Shown: positions 19,010 to 28,667 of the stretch, one piece after another
Numbering within the stretch: position 1 is the stretch's first letter
How the letters are laid out: each line of letters opens with the position of its first letter
Origin: Moritella sp. PE36
GTDB taxonomy: Bacteria > Pseudomonadota > Gammaproteobacteria > Enterobacterales > Moritellaceae
Direction: 5' to 3'
DNA length: 60,903 nucleotides
Assembly (NCBI RefSeq): GCF_000170855.1
Contig: NZ_ABCQ01000023.1
Coordinates: forward strand, 1-60,903
The notes under the pieces: model-generated
What the model saw: the letters and a program-made list of their open reading frames with translations, nothing else
Databases searched by the model: none
Told to the model about the DNA's origin: nothing
Made by a program: the position numbers and the translations under genes

Positions 19010-20818
19010 ATGCGTGTTGCTTTAAGAGCCCTTGCAGCGAGTTGTATTTTGATTATGAATACAGCTCAAGCCACTGAAACAAACCAACAAAATAACACTG
19101 TAGACAATTTACAAACAGAGCTTAAAAGTATTCAATCTGAATATGACACATTCATCACATCTCTCGCAGTGGTCAATGACAATATAGCTATCGAGAATAC
19201 CAAGTTAGCGCAAGCAAGAACGCAAGGAAAAGCACTTGTTGGGCAAACAGCAAAAGCATTGGCGCAAATGAATGCGCAATATACATTGATGATTGATAAT
19301 CCAATGCAAGACATTGCCACGTCACAGAATGACTACCGCTATGCAGTTCAGCAGCAGCAAAAAAATAAGCAACTCATTAAAGATTCTGTTGCTACCCTAG
19401 CACAACTCAATAAACAAGTTTCAGAAAAAAATATTGAACGCGTTAGACTACTAAATCAACGTGAAACAATCAGTGAAGAAATAAACATTTCACGCATTAA
19501 CCGTCTGAATAATGAGATGCAACAAACTCAGTCGCTAGATGTTAACCAACGCGTTAACTGTGATCTGCAAACTTCATTCTCAAAATGTATCTCTCGTAGC
19601 AATCTATTGAGTAAGCAAAAAGCGTCGAAGACGTATTTAACGTCGCTATTCAACTCAGTAACCGAAGCGAAACTAGTCAGTAAACATAAAGCGAATTCCA
19701 GCGCTCATGTTAAATTGTTAGGTCACAAAGTGTTAACCGGTGAATTCAGTGGTCAGGGTACTTATAGCTCAACCATGCAGGTAACAATGCAGGGCGTGTT
19801 ACCAAAAAATGCAGCGTGTAAGCTGTTAAATATCTCCACTCGATACTGCGCAGAACAATCACCGCAAGTAGCACAAAGCACCACAACAACGGATAACGAC
19901 GATAATAAAGGTGCGTTATATGAACTCACCATCCGTTCTAACCAATACGATGATGAAGTATTCATTGATGGCGTTAGCTATGGTTCGACCAAACTTTCAG
20001 TGATGTTATCACCAGGGCCCCACCATATCGTGATCAAAAAACCAAACTACATGGATTTTGAACAAAACATCAAACTAAAAAATAACCTGATGGTCAGAGC
20101 TGAATTAGTTAAAGCCACGGTTTCATTGAGAAATGGTCAGGCAGTACAAGACTTTTTAGCGTCAGGTGAACGCGGCCCAGAATTAATCTCGGTGCCGAGC
20201 GACATTAAGCAAGCTATCAAGGCTTTCTCAGTAGGTCAAAACCCGATCACAGTTGCTGACTTCAAACATTTTGTTAGTGCTAGCAACTATACTACCGCAG
20301 CAGAATCAGGTAATGGTTGTGTGGAGTATCTTAACGGTAAAGAAACATATAATGCCGACTTAAACTGGCGTCAACCCGGTTTCGAACAGACTGATGAGCA
20401 TCCTGTTGTCTGTATCAATTCAGCCGACACCAATGCTTACTTAACGTGGTTATCAAAAGCAACAGGCCAAAAATACCGTTTACCTAATAACGGCGAATGG
20501 GAATATGTGGCGCGCGCAGGCAGTAGCTACAACTACTGGTGGGGTAACGATGCCGGCAACTCAAAAGCCAATTGCGCTTACTGTGGCAGCCAATGGTCGA
20601 ATAAAAGCACCGCGCCAGTACAATCATTTAAAGCCAATAAATTTGGCCTATATGATACCGTCGGTAACGTTTGGGAACTAACTGGCGGAAATAATCTAGT
20701 GGCAAGAGGCGGCGCATGGAACTTCGCGCCAAAACTTGCGCAGGTTGATGTTCGCTTAGAATTAAAACCCGATTTCCGCGCTAATTATATTGGTTTTAGA
20801 GCAGTACGCGAAAACTAA
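19010..20818 (+). CDS. Exported PEGA and SUMF1-domain protein
   Basis: 602-residue exported protein. The signal peptide is cleaved near AQAT (residue 22). Residues 28-165 are predicted coiled coil. A PEGA domain (VFIDGVSYGSTKLSVMLSPG, about 320-370) follows, and a C-terminal formylglycine-generating-enzyme/SUMF1-like domain closes it (YRLPNNGEWEYVARAGSSY, GLYDTVGNVWELTGG, VARGGAWNFAP, GFRAVREN). The NCAYCGSQW CxxC does not match the catalytic cysteine motif of true FGE, so a binding or structural role in the envelope is more likely. A terminator follows. The upstream element is shared with the next gene. Confidence 0.85.
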   Translation: MRVALRALAASCILIMNTAQATETNQQNNTVDNLQTELKSIQSEYDTFITSLAVVNDNIAIENTKLAQARTQGKALVGQTAKALAQMNAQYTLMIDNPMQDIATSQNDYRYAVQQQQKNKQLIKDSVATLAQLNKQVSEKNIERVRLLNQRETISEEINISRINRLNNEMQQTQSLDVNQRVNCDLQTSFSKCISRSNLLSKQKASKTYLTSLFNSVTEAKLVSKHKANSSAHVKLLGHKVLTGEFSGQGTYSSTMQVTMQGVLPKNAACKLLNISTRYCAEQSPQVAQSTTTTDNDDNKGALYELTIRSNQYDDEVFIDGVSYGSTKLSVMLSPGPHHIVIKKPNYMDFEQNIKLKNNLMVRAELVKATVSLRNGQAVQDFLASGERGPELISVPSDIKQAIKAFSVGQNPITVADFKHFVSASNYTTAAESGNGCVEYLNGKETYNADLNWRQPGFEQTDEHPVVCINSADTNAYLTWLSKATGQKYRLPNNGEWEYVARAGSSYNYWWGNDAGNSKANCAYCGSQWSNKSTAPVQSFKANKFGLYDTVGNVWELTGGNNLVARGGAWNFAPKLAQVDVRLELKPDFRANYIGFRAVREN

Positions 20819-20880
20819 AATCTGCGGTTTGAAAAGCCTTGCAAGACGCTGACTCTGATGTCACTTAAAACGCAATAAAC

Positions 20881-20914
20881 AAAAGCCTCGGTCTGAAATG
20901 ACCGGGGCTTTTTG
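20881..20914 (+). terminator. Terminator of the SUMF1-like gene
   Basis: Stem AAAAGCCTCGGTC / GACCGGGGCTTTT with one wobble pair, TGAAAT loop and trailing T, about 60 bases after the stop. Confidence 0.9.
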
Positions 20915-21138
20915 CTATTTGAATTCTAATTATTTATCAACGACTCAATTTTTCTCACTTATAACCCGTCACCATTTTAGGGAACTTGCCCTAAATACTC
21001 CCCTTATCGGTGCATAATAACGTAAATAACGTAAATAACGCTGTTTAACGGCTGGTATCATAATTGCTTAATGTCTAATGGTTAACATTTAATAGTAACT
21101 AGTAACTCGTTACTAAAGAGATAATTAAGGCAGGTATT
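20915..21138 (+). promoter_or_regulatory. Upstream region with shared element, copy 2
   Basis: Positions 20960-20997 hold TTATAACC, CACCATTTTAGGG, then CCCTAAATA, aligning with the element at 18752-18789. TTTAGGG/CCCTAAA (20976-20982 and 20989-20995) is a perfect inverted repeat with 6-base spacing. Further on are a 9-bp tandem repeat AACGTAAAT (about 21017-21040) and the inverted repeat TAGTAAC/GTTACTA (21100-21115) close to the start codon. Confidence 0.5.
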
Positions 21139-22002
21139 ATGACTTCACAATCAATGTTACTCGTCAGTGGCTCGGCAATTTTATTCACATTAATATGCTT
21201 GTGCTATTTACTGTTTACACTACAGAATCAACAGCGCTGCCGTAAACAATTACAAATGGATGGTCTGGTAAAATTGAATTCCATTCGTAAATTACTCACT
21301 CGTGTTCAACAACATCGAGGTCTGTCAAATGGGGTATTACACGGCGAGGAAAATCTAAAACCACGACTAAAAGAGGTGACAGATGCTATCGAGACAATCC
21401 AGCAAGACATCTGCGATAACTACCCTGATTTATTGGACAATGAGCGTTGGCAAGCCATGTTAGACCATTGGCAGCGTTTGGCTGTTGACTGCATCAATCT
21501 CCATGTGCGTAATAATCTCGAACAACATAATAAACTCGTGTTAAATGTGCTCTATCTCATCAATGATATTGCGTTTGACAATAAACTACATCAACTCAGC
21601 AATAGTAATAGTGAATCTATCCAATTTTTATGGCAGGAATTATTGTTTACCGCAGAAAGCATCGCCCAAATACGTGCGCTTGGCACAGGCATCGCGGCGG
21701 CAAAAATATGTACACGAGCAGAGCGTATACGCCTTACTTATCTTTGTCAGTCGTTAGAACAAAGCATTAATATTCAACAAAACCAAGATTACTTGCTTAA
21801 AATAGCCCATTTACTTAAAGTTATCGACAACGAAATTATCATCTCCAAGCCAACCATCAAAGCCAACGTATTTTTTAATATCGCCACAGAATCAATCGAC
21901 ATGATATTGGCCAGTTTTGACAAACAACTTAATATTGTGGAATACAATTTACACACATCGACAACCGAAAATAACCACGCTAAGCACCATTGTACCCAAT
22001 AA
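21139..22002 (+). CDS. Membrane-anchored NIT-like helical protein
   Basis: 287-residue protein with one N-terminal transmembrane segment (about 7-28) followed by an all-helical domain. The segment VQQHRGLSNGVLHGEE resembles the 'hRGLS' signature of NIT (nitrate/nitrite-sensing type) domains, and TAESIAQIRALGTGIAA resembles their second helical bundle. No histidine kinase, HAMP, or GGDEF output domain is present, so it would be a sensor or adaptor without its own output. Assignment to NIT is by pattern only. It shares an upstream element with the SUMF1-like gene. It converges on ppsA over a shared terminator. Confidence 0.6.
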   Translation: MTSQSMLLVSGSAILFTLICLCYLLFTLQNQQRCRKQLQMDGLVKLNSIRKLLTRVQQHRGLSNGVLHGEENLKPRLKEVTDAIETIQQDICDNYPDLLDNERWQAMLDHWQRLAVDCINLHVRNNLEQHNKLVLNVLYLINDIAFDNKLHQLSNSNSESIQFLWQELLFTAESIAQIRALGTGIAAAKICTRAERIRLTYLCQSLEQSINIQQNQDYLLKIAHLLKVIDNEIIISKPTIKANVFFNIATESIDMILASFDKQLNIVEYNLHTSTTENNHAKHHCTQ

Positions 22003-22031
22003 AAAGCCACGTTAACTAATATGACAACGAC

Positions 22032-22072
22032 AAAAAAACCCCAAGTCAGTGCTAATTAACACTGCCTTGGGG
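22032..22072. terminator. Bidirectional terminator between NIT-like gene and ppsA
   Basis: Stem CCCCAAGTCAGTG / CACTGCCTTGGGG with one mismatch and an 8-base loop. A run of seven A on the left serves as the U-tract for ppsA on the minus strand; CTTT on the right serves the plus strand more weakly. Confidence 0.88.
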
Positions 22073-22118
22073 CTTTCACTTAAACGATAACTCAGGCTTG
22101 AGCCAACAAACGGCTAAC

Positions 22119-24494
22119 TTATTTAGCGTGTTTGTCCGCTAGGTATAGCCAAGTGCTTAATACTGTATCAGGATTTAGCGATACGCTATCAATACCTTGC
22201 TCAACTAACCAAGCAGCAAAGTCGTCGTGATCCGATGGTCCTTGACCACAAATACCCACGTATTTACCCGCTTTCTTAGCCGCTTTAATTGCCATTGACA
22301 GCAATACTTTCACCGCTTCATTACGTTCATCAAACAAATGAGAGATGATACCAGAGTCGCGATCTAGACCTAATGTTAATTGGGTTAAATCATTTGAACC
22401 AATCGAGAAACCATCGAAGTACTGTAGGAACTTATCAGCCAACAATGCATTCGAAGGTAGTTCACACATCATGATAACGCGTAAACCGTTCTCACCACGT
22501 TTCAGGTCATGCTCTGCTAGTAAATCAATCACTGATGCCGCTTCGCTTAATGTACGCACGAATGGGATCATGATTTCAACATTGGTTAGATCCATGTCGT
22601 TACGCACGCGTTTAATTGCTTCTGTTTCTAGTGCGAAACAATCACGGAAGTCTTCAGAGATATAACGAGATGCGCCACGGAAACCTAACATTGGGTTTTC
22701 TTCTTCAGGTTCAAAGAATTCGCCACCCACTAAGTTAGCGTATTCGTTTGACTTAAAGTCAGACATACGCACAATTACTTTTTTCGGGTAGAACGCTGCA
22801 GCCAGCGTTGAAATACCTTCTTGTAACTTAGCAATGTAGAATTCAACTGGTGATGCATAACCTGCGATCATCTCATTGATTTCAGCTTGTAGCTCTGGCG
22901 ATTGTTTATCAAAATTAAGCAATGCTTTAGGGTGAATACCGATCATACGGTTGATGATGAACTCAAGACGCGCTAGACCAACACCTTCGTTTGGTAATGC
23001 CGCGAAATCAAATGCACGATCAGGGTTACCCACGTTCATCATTACTTTTACCGGAATCTCCGGTAAGTTAGCCACTACTGATGAGGTTTCACGGAATGGT
23101 AAGATACCTTCGTAGATAAAACCAGTGTCACCTTCTGCACAAGATACTGTTAGCTCTTGACCATTTTTAATCAAGTCTGTCGCGTTACCACAACCAACAA
23201 CAGCTGGAATACCCATTTCACGTGCAATAATTGCAGCATGACAGGTACGGCCACCACGGTTAGTGACGATTGCAGAAGCACGTTTCATGATAGGTTCCCA
23301 ATCTGGGTCTGTCATATCCGTTACTAATACGTCGCCTTCTTTCACTTCATCCATTTGCGCAATTGATGAAATAACTTTAGCTGGACCGGCACCAATCTTT
23401 CCGCCAATCGCACGGCCTTCTGTAACCACGGCTGATTTAGCATCTAAGTGGAAACGCACCATGACTTGCTTATCTTCACGGCTACGTACTGTTTCAGGAC
23501 GTGCTTGAACGATATAAATCTTGCCATCAATCGCATCTTTCGCCCATTCGATATCCATCGCATGGCCGTAATGTTTTTCGATGATCACAGCTTGTTTCGC
23601 TAGTTCCATTACTTCTTCGTCGGTAATAGAGAACTGACGAGACTTGCTTGCTTCAACATCCACAATTTGAACTTGTTTACCATGGCCTTCGTCAGCAGAG
23701 TAGATCATTTGGATCAGCTTGCTACCGATGTTACGACGTACAACCGCAGGCTTGCCTTTAGCAAGTGTTGGTTTGTGTACATAGAATTCATCAGGGTTAA
23801 CTGCGCCCTGTACAACCATTTCACCAAGACCATATGAAGACGTAATAAATACCACATCTTCAAAGCCAGATTCAGTATCGATAGAGAACATCACACCAGA
23901 TGATGCTTCATCACTACGCACCATGCGTTGAATACCCGCAGATAATGCCACGCCACGGTGGTCATAACCAGAATGCACGCGGTAAGAAATAGCACGGTCG
24001 TTAAAGAGTGATGCGAATACGTGTTTAATTGCAACAATGATGTTGTCATAACCACGTACGTTTAAGAATGTTTCTTGCTGACCCGCAAATGATGCATCTG
24101 GCATATCTTCAGCGGTTGCCGAAGAACGTACTGCAAATGATGCTTGCTCGCCTGCTTCACCAGCCAGTACTTCATAGCTTTGGGCAATAGCGGCTTCTAA
24201 TTCAGGTTGGAAAGGTGTGTCGATGACCCATTGGCGAATAGTCGCGCCAGCTTTGGTTAACGCTGCGATGTCATCAACATTGAGATCGTCTAGTAATGCA
24301 TAAATTTTATCGTTTACGCCACTTTGCTCTAAAAACTGATTAAACGCATCAGCGGTAGTCGCGTAACCACCAGGAACTTGCACGCCTGCGCCTGCTAAGT
24401 TACTGATCATCTCACCTAGAGATGCGTTTTTGCCGCCAACTCGTTCTACGTCGTTCATTCCAAGTTTTTCGTACCCAATTACGTACTCTATCAC
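22119..24494 (-). CDS. ppsA: Phosphoenolpyruvate synthase
   Basis: Converts pyruvate, ATP and water to PEP, AMP and phosphate; the gluconeogenic entry step. The N-terminal ATP-grasp domain shows [27 protein letters not shown], split here as [20 protein letters not shown]. The swivelling phosphohistidine domain has [21 protein letters not shown] with the catalytic His in TCHAA. The PEP/pyruvate TIM barrel has [21 protein letters not shown] and [20 protein letters not shown], and the C-terminal Cys is in [10 protein letters not shown]. Length (791) is the family standard. It is divergent from its regulator ppsR, with a large palindrome between them. Confidence 0.97.
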   Translation of the reverse strand: MIEYVIGYEKLGMNDVERVGGKNASLGEMISNLAGAGVQVPGGYATTADAFNQFLEQSGVNDKIYALLDDLNVDDIAALTKAGATIRQWVIDTPFQPELEAAIAQSYEVLAGEAGEQASFAVRSSATAEDMPDASFAGQQETFLNVRGYDNIIVAIKHVFASLFNDRAISYRVHSGYDHRGVALSAGIQRMVRSDEASSGVMFSIDTESGFEDVVFITSSYGLGEMVVQGAVNPDEFYVHKPTLAKGKPAVVRRNIGSKLIQMIYSADEGHGKQVQIVDVEASKSRQFSITDEEVMELAKQAVIIEKHYGHAMDIEWAKDAIDGKIYIVQARPETVRSREDKQVMVRFHLDAKSAVVTEGRAIGGKIGAGPAKVISSIAQMDEVKEGDVLVTDMTDPDWEPIMKRASAIVTNRGGRTCHAAIIAREMGIPAVVGCGNATDLIKNGQELTVSCAEGDTGFIYEGILPFRETSSVVANLPEIPVKVMMNVGNPDRAFDFAALPNEGVGLARLEFIINRMIGIHPKALLNFDKQSPELQAEINEMIAGYASPVEFYIAKLQEGISTLAAAFYPKKVIVRMSDFKSNEYANLVGGEFFEPEEENPMLGFRGASRYISEDFRDCFALETEAIKRVRNDMDLTNVEIMIPFVRTLSEAASVIDLLAEHDLKRGENGLRVIMMCELPSNALLADKFLQYFDGFSIGSNDLTQLTLGLDRDSGIISHLFDERNEAVKVLLSMAIKAAKKAGKYVGICGQGPSDHDDFAAWLVEQGIDSVSLNPDTVLSTWLYLADKHAK

Positions 24495-24536
24495 GGCAGT
24501 TCTCCAGATTTAATCTATCTCAAAAATGATTTTAAG

Positions 24537-24563
24537 TGTGAGCGATATTCGATATTGCTCACA
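24537..24563. promoter_or_regulatory. 27-bp palindrome upstream of ppsA
   Basis: TGTGAGCGATAT (24537-24548), three bases, ATATTGCTCACA (24552-24563): twelve paired positions with one wobble. It starts 43 bases upstream of the ppsA start codon, so it may be an operator or a 5' leader hairpin. The TGTGA...TCACA arms are 1 base further apart than in a CRP site. Confidence 0.5.
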
Positions 24564-24632
24564 TATTGTCAATGCAAAATAATCATCTTGCTTTCCTTAG
24601 TGTTTTTAATCATACACAGCTATTAATTTCAA

Positions 24633-24647
24633 TGTAAGATACTTACT
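24633..24647. promoter_or_regulatory. HexR-like site between ppsA and ppsR
   Basis: TGTAAGATACTTACT has the TGTAA-N5-TTAC spacing of HexR operators, which control ppsA and gap genes in Shewanella and relatives (from memory of that regulon). It is an imperfect match, so the call is tentative. Confidence 0.3.
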
Positions 24648-24684
24648 TAGAAAATTTCATCTGTTTATGAAAAGGATAGAGTCA

Positions 24685-25494
24685 ATGCAAACTGTTTTTT
24701 ATGTCTCTGATGGCACAGCGATCACCGCTGAAGTCTTTGGTCACGCGCTTCTAAGCCAATTTCCAATCGAATTTGATCAGCATACTTATCCCTTTATTGA
24801 GACCGAAGAAAAAGCAAAATACGTTACTCAAAAAATCAACGAACACGTAGCGAAAACAGGACAGAAGCCACTCGTGTTTCATTCGATAGTTTCATCTGAA
24901 ATAAGGACGATCATCGAATCAAATGAAGGCCATTCTCACGACTTTTTGAGTACTTTTGTGGCACCACTTTCTGAGCAATTAAATATCAAAGCAGAGCCAA
25001 AATCACACCGTACTCATAGCCTTAAACTTGATACTTATGATGCCCGTATTGAGGCGGTGAATTATGCCCTCGCCAACGATGACGGTATTAGCTGTAAAGA
25101 TTACGACGACGCAGACTTAATCTTAGTCGGTGTATCACGTAGTGGCAAAACACCAACCAGTTTATACCTCGCCTTACAGTTCGGGATCAAGACCGCCAAC
25201 TACCCATTTATTGCCGATGACATGGATGAGTTAACACTGCCAAAAGAATTAAAACGTAATAAACATAAAATATTTGGTCTCACAATTGATGTGAAACGCC
25301 TGCAGAATATCCGTAGTGAACGCCTTGCTAACAGCACTTATGCGTCATTACGTCAATGTAAGTTAGAGATTGCGGAAGTTGAATACTTATACCGTAGAGA
25401 AAAAATCCCTTTCATTAACAGTACGACATTTTCGGTTGAAGAGATTGCCACCAAGATCTTGGATAAGAAAGGCTTGAAACGTCGTATTTTTTAA
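24685..25494 (+). CDS. ppsR: PEP synthase regulatory protein (kinase/pyrophosphorylase)
   Basis: Bifunctional DUF299 protein that inactivates PpsA by ADP-dependent phosphorylation of a Thr next to the catalytic His and reactivates it by Pi-dependent dephosphorylation. The family start [20 protein letters not shown], the P-loop [15 protein letters not shown] (about residue 150), the [11 protein letters not shown] segment and C-terminal [15 protein letters not shown] match E. coli PpsR. I place the start at 24685 (269 residues), because AAGGA lies 8 bases upstream of it; the ATG at 24667 would put that site inside the gene. It is divergent from ppsA, its target. The 3' end overlaps pabC by 4 bases. 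Confidence 0.95.
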   Translation: MQTVFYVSDGTAITAEVFGHALLSQFPIEFDQHTYPFIETEEKAKYVTQKINEHVAKTGQKPLVFHSIVSSEIRTIIESNEGHSHDFLSTFVAPLSEQLNIKAEPKSHRTHSLKLDTYDARIEAVNYALANDDGISCKDYDDADLILVGVSRSGKTPTSLYLALQFGIKTANYPFIADDMDELTLPKELKRNKHKIFGLTIDVKRLQNIRSERLANSTYASLRQCKLEIAEVEYLYRREKIPFINSTTFSVEEIATKILDKKGLKRRIF

Positions 25495-26333
25495 TTACAA
25501 CGCCATTTCACTACGCGCTTTATCATTTGACTAAGCGTGTAGGGCTTGTCGTAACACACATCAATACTCAAATCTGGCTTCATAATGCGTTTAACAGGCA
25601 CCAGTTCCATGACTGAATTAGTGATAAAAACTTCATCTGCAGCAAGCACATCTGCAACAGTGTAATCTCCTGATTCAATCTTGATTCCCAGACTATTCAA
25701 CACGTTTGAAATGTGTGTTTTCATCACCCCTTCAACACCACTGCGTTTCGTACTCGGGGTATAGACTTTACCGGCTTTCACCCAAAATACATTAGCAACA
25801 GAGGTTTCGATAACATAACCGTCTGTCGAACACACCAATCCGTCTGCCATATTATGGGCATCAAGTTCTTGCTTGATCATCACCTGATCCAATCGGTTTA
25901 AGGTTTTTAATCCCGCCAATGCTGGATTAACGGTTTGCTGATAGTCACAAAGCATTAATTCAATGCCCGACTTCGCCCATTCACTGTAAGTGGGTGGTAT
26001 AGGACGGTGTTGTAAATACCAATTGGCATTTGAGCAGCCCGTAGTACCATAAGCGTAACCGTAACCTCGACCGCCCTCGCCTCGGGTGATCATGACTTTT
26101 AACACGCCGTCTTGTAATACCAGTGCTTGTTGGGTGATAGCTGCGACTAATTCATCCCATTGGTCAAACGTTATCGCTAATACCACACACGCTTGTTGTA
26201 AGCGTGCTATGTGTAAATTCAGTAGTAAGGCTTGTCCTGTTGCCATTTTGATCGTGGTAAAGTGCCCATCACCAAAATTGAAACCACGATCGGCTATTGC
26301 AACATCTTGACTGGGTGAGCCATTAATAATCAT
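25491..26333 (-). CDS. pabC: Aminodeoxychorismate lyase
   Basis: PLP enzyme that makes 4-aminobenzoate from aminodeoxychorismate for folate synthesis. Fold-type IV markers include [16 protein letters not shown] at the N-terminus, the PLP lysine in [12 protein letters not shown], and the phosphate-binding RSGVEGVMK and [14 protein letters not shown] segments. Length is 280. It lies 15 bases downstream of an HD-domain gene, in a possible two-gene unit, and not next to the fab/yceG genes where it sits in E. coli. Confidence 0.92.
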   Translation of the reverse strand: MIINGSPSQDVAIADRGFNFGDGHFTTIKMATGQALLLNLHIARLQQACVVLAITFDQWDELVAAITQQALVLQDGVLKVMITRGEGGRGYGYAYGTTGCSNANWYLQHRPIPPTYSEWAKSGIELMLCDYQQTVNPALAGLKTLNRLDQVMIKQELDAHNMADGLVCSTDGYVIETSVANVFWVKAGKVYTPSTKRSGVEGVMKTHISNVLNSLGIKIESGDYTVADVLAADEVFITNSVMELVPVKRIMKPDLSIDVCYDKPYTLSQMIKRVVKWRCN

Positions 26334-26348
26334 GATTGAAGTATTCCA

Positions 26349-27062
26349 TTAAGATTTAAGCACTGATTGTATATTCACTCTGGCTTGGCTTTCAAATTTT
26401 TCGGTGAAATAGTCAGAACAAAAAATTCGAGATTGGCACAAGAACTGCTTAAGTAAACGTTTACGGCCTAATTTGTACAGCCATAACGGTACATGCTGGT
26501 ACTCAGCGCGAATGGCTTTTTCATAGTTTGCATAAATAGCGCGATGTTGACCTAATATGGTTAAATCAATGTCTAAAAATAACGCTTGGTCGTTAATACT
26601 CGATAGCAATTCATTGTTGGTGTTGGTTAAGAATGTGCCTGATAATCCTTTAAGCACATTTCTTGGTTTACTCGGGTGCTGGGTTAACAAGATTAATTCA
26701 TATACTTGCTGTACTAATCGCGTCGGCACCGCAAAGTTAGTAAGAGCCGTGATCGCATAGTGACCACTGTTCACTTCATTGTCACTGCGCCTGACATCAT
26801 AAATAATATCATGAAACCAGATAGCCAGCGCCACCGCTAAGGGGTTATCAAATTGTTCCTGTACTCGATCAAACCAAGTAAAGCAGGCATCGATATGGCT
26901 GAGATCATGATAATAACGATGCGTTTCTTGGTAATGTGGTAACAGGCGTAACCAAGCTTGCTGTATTTGCGCTGTGTCTAGGTGAGAAAAATTGTCTTGC
27001 AGTAATGACTGCCAGCGTAATGCTAGGCGTTCACTGATTGCACAAACATCCTTATCTGTCAT
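26349..27062 (-). CDS. Predicted metal-dependent HD-domain hydrolase (COG4339-like)
   Basis: 237-residue cytoplasmic protein of a conserved HD-superfamily group. The metal-ligand pattern is YYHDLSHID (about 50-58) followed by ALAIWFHDIIYD (about 83-94), and NEVNSGHYAITAL. The substrate is unknown. The C-terminal part (YEKAIRAEYQHV, RILKQFLCQSRIF-like) fits the family. It is probably cotranscribed with pabC and is insulated from the upstream GDPD gene by a terminator. Confidence 0.8.
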   Translation of the reverse strand: MTDKDVCAISERLALRWQSLLQDNFSHLDTAQIQQAWLRLLPHYQETHRYYHDLSHIDACFTWFDRVQEQFDNPLAVALAIWFHDIIYDVRRSDNEVNSGHYAITALTNFAVPTRLVQQVYELILLTQHPSKPRNVLKGLSGTFLTNTNNELLSSINDQALFLDIDLTILGQHRAIYANYEKAIRAEYQHVPLWLYKLGRKRLLKQFLCQSRIFCSDYFTEKFESQARVNIQSVLKS

Positions 27063-27075
27063 ATCTGTGCTCCTT

Positions 27076-27106
27076 AAAGCTACCGATTGGCAATATCGGT
27101 AGCTTT
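27076..27106 (-). terminator. Terminator of the thioesterase-GDPD unit
   Basis: Perfect 12-bp stem AAAGCTACCGAT / ATCGGTAGCTTT with a 7-base loop, between the GDPD stop and the HD-domain gene start. On the minus strand it runs into AAGGA, which is also the Shine-Dalgarno of the next gene, so the U-tract is short. Confidence 0.75.
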
Positions 27107-27152
27107 AATTTCTATGGTTATCCGTTTCAACAATGATTAATTTCAATAACGA

Positions 27153-27956
27153 TCAGTTCCGATAACAAGGCGGAAACTGCTGCGGAATATCAGAGCAAAT
27201 ACCCGCTACCCCCCAATTATATAATTGATTAGCACGCGCCAAACTGTTAACGGTCCAAACATTCACACTATAACCCGCATCAGTCATGGCTTTTACTTGC
27301 GGTTCGGTCAAGCCTTTATCATTAGGATGAACAAACTCAGCACCGACATATTGCATCGAGGTGAGCCAATCTACAGGCAGAGGGGATTTAAATAAACACC
27401 CTAAGCTTATTTCTGGCGCACGGCGTTTCACCTCTGCTAATAACAAATAATTAAAGCTCGAGAGCAGCAATTGCTGACCACCTTGCCAGTGATGATTAAT
27501 GTCGCGAATAATACCGTCAATAAGTCGATCAGTAGCGGCTTTATCACTGCCCGACTTAATTTCTAAATTCAGGTTCATGCCAGTTTCATTGGTGAATAAT
27601 ATTAGATCCACCAGCGTGGGAATGCGTTCTCCGACAAAATCCAGTCCGAACCAGGCTCCCGCGTCAATATCATCAAGATCGGTAACGATCTTATCGCATA
27701 ATAAGCCATTGTGATCGCTGCAGCGGTCGAGCGTTGCATCATGACAAATAACAACCGTACCATCACCGAGCATACCAACATCCACTTCAATCCAAGGTAC
27801 ATTGTTGTCTTCAGCTAATTGAAAAGCGGCTAAGGTATTTTCCGGGGCAATGGATGACGCACCACGATGCCCCATTACCATTTTGTCCGCTTTTTCACTA
27901 GCTGATGGATTGTACTGAAATGTATTCTCTGTTATTTCAGAAATGATATTTTCCAT
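27153..27956 (-). CDS. Glycerophosphodiester phosphodiesterase, UgpQ-like
   Basis: Hydrolyses glycerophosphodiesters to glycerol-3-phosphate and an alcohol. Catalytic features of the GDPD family are present: GHRGASSIAPENTLAAF, WIEVDVGMLGDG, the CHDATLDR motif, and NLEIKSG further on. No signal peptide is visible, so it is cytoplasmic like UgpQ rather than periplasmic GlpQ. Length is 267. It follows a thioesterase gene by 9 bases in the same direction, so the two are likely cotranscribed. Confidence 0.93.
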   Translation of the reverse strand: MENIISEITENTFQYNPSASEKADKMVMGHRGASSIAPENTLAAFQLAEDNNVPWIEVDVGMLGDGTVVICHDATLDRCSDHNGLLCDKIVTDLDDIDAGAWFGLDFVGERIPTLVDLILFTNETGMNLNLEIKSGSDKAATDRLIDGIIRDINHHWQGGQQLLLSSFNYLLLAEVKRRAPEISLGCLFKSPLPVDWLTSMQYVGAEFVHPNDKGLTEPQVKAMTDAGYSVNVWTVNSLARANQLYNWGVAGICSDIPQQFPPCYRN

Positions 27957-27965
27957 AACAAAAAC

Positions 27966-28418
27966 CTATTTAGTTTGACGCGTAATGACACACGTTGCTG
28001 TACAGTGGGCATAAAGCTTACCGTTTTCATCACGAATATCACCTTCCGAGATAACCACTGTTTTTGATACGTTTAATACCTTGCCTTTGGCCTGTAATGC
28101 TGTGTTTTTGGGAATTGGGCGTACCATTTTTACATTCAGGTCAACCGTGCCATAACTCTCACCAGCAATCAGTGTCGTGTGTGTCGCGCAACCCGTAACC
28201 GAATCAAGTACCGTGGCTGCAAAACCACCGTGTACACCACCCATCGGGTTTAAATGACGATCATCAGCCTGCACACTAAAATGAACCTGACCTTCACTTA
28301 CATCGACACATTGCATTGGCATGGTGTCGCAAATAGACGGATGAGGGAACACACCTTCTGCCATTGCTTGTAGTATCTCTAGTCCACTCATTGTTGCTGG
28401 GTTTAATTGCTGACTCAT
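27966..28418 (-). CDS. PaaI-family hotdog thioesterase
   Basis: 150-residue hotdog-fold acyl-CoA thioesterase. The family signature is NPMGGVHGGFAATVLDSVTGCA, with the acidic catalytic residue in the helix; VDLNVKMVRPIP and the C-terminal AHCTATCVI strands follow. The natural acyl substrate cannot be told. It leads a likely two-gene unit with GDPD and is divergent from alaA. AAGGAAGAG precedes the start. Confidence 0.88.
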   Translation of the reverse strand: MSQQLNPATMSGLEILQAMAEGVFPHPSICDTMPMQCVDVSEGQVHFSVQADDRHLNPMGGVHGGFAATVLDSVTGCATHTTLIAGESYGTVDLNVKMVRPIPKNTALQAKGKVLNVSKTVVISEGDIRDENGKLYAHCTATCVITRQTK

Positions 28419-28503
28419 GCTCTTTCCTTCTTCTATTTAACTATCGATGAATTATGTATTTAACTGCTGTATTACAACAATAATCTCACAAAACTACCGT
28501 AAT

Positions 28504-28520
28504 TTGGTAACCATTACCAA
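28504..28520. promoter_or_regulatory. Short inverted repeat upstream of alaA
   Basis: TTGGTAA CCA TTACCAA lies between the divergent thioesterase and alaA genes. It is a possible operator; no regulator is identified. Confidence 0.3.
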
Positions 28521-28667
28521 TAATGTTACACCCGAAGCTTACCAATTAACAATGACGCAACAATAAATCGACCTGAACGTCAAATATCACTTCCAACAAT
28601 CCCATATATACGTTACTTTTATTACAGAAAGATAAACAATAAACATATTTACAGCGTTGGAGCCGGG

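Noticed and set aside
19010-20818. Active formylglycine-generating enzyme
   Set aside because: The domain is SUMF1-like, but the catalytic cysteine arrangement of known FGE is not seen and no sulfatase gene is near.
24537-24563. CRP site upstream of ppsA
   Set aside because: The TGTGA and TCACA arms are separated by 17 bases, not the 6 of a CRP site, so CRP binding across both arms is not supported.
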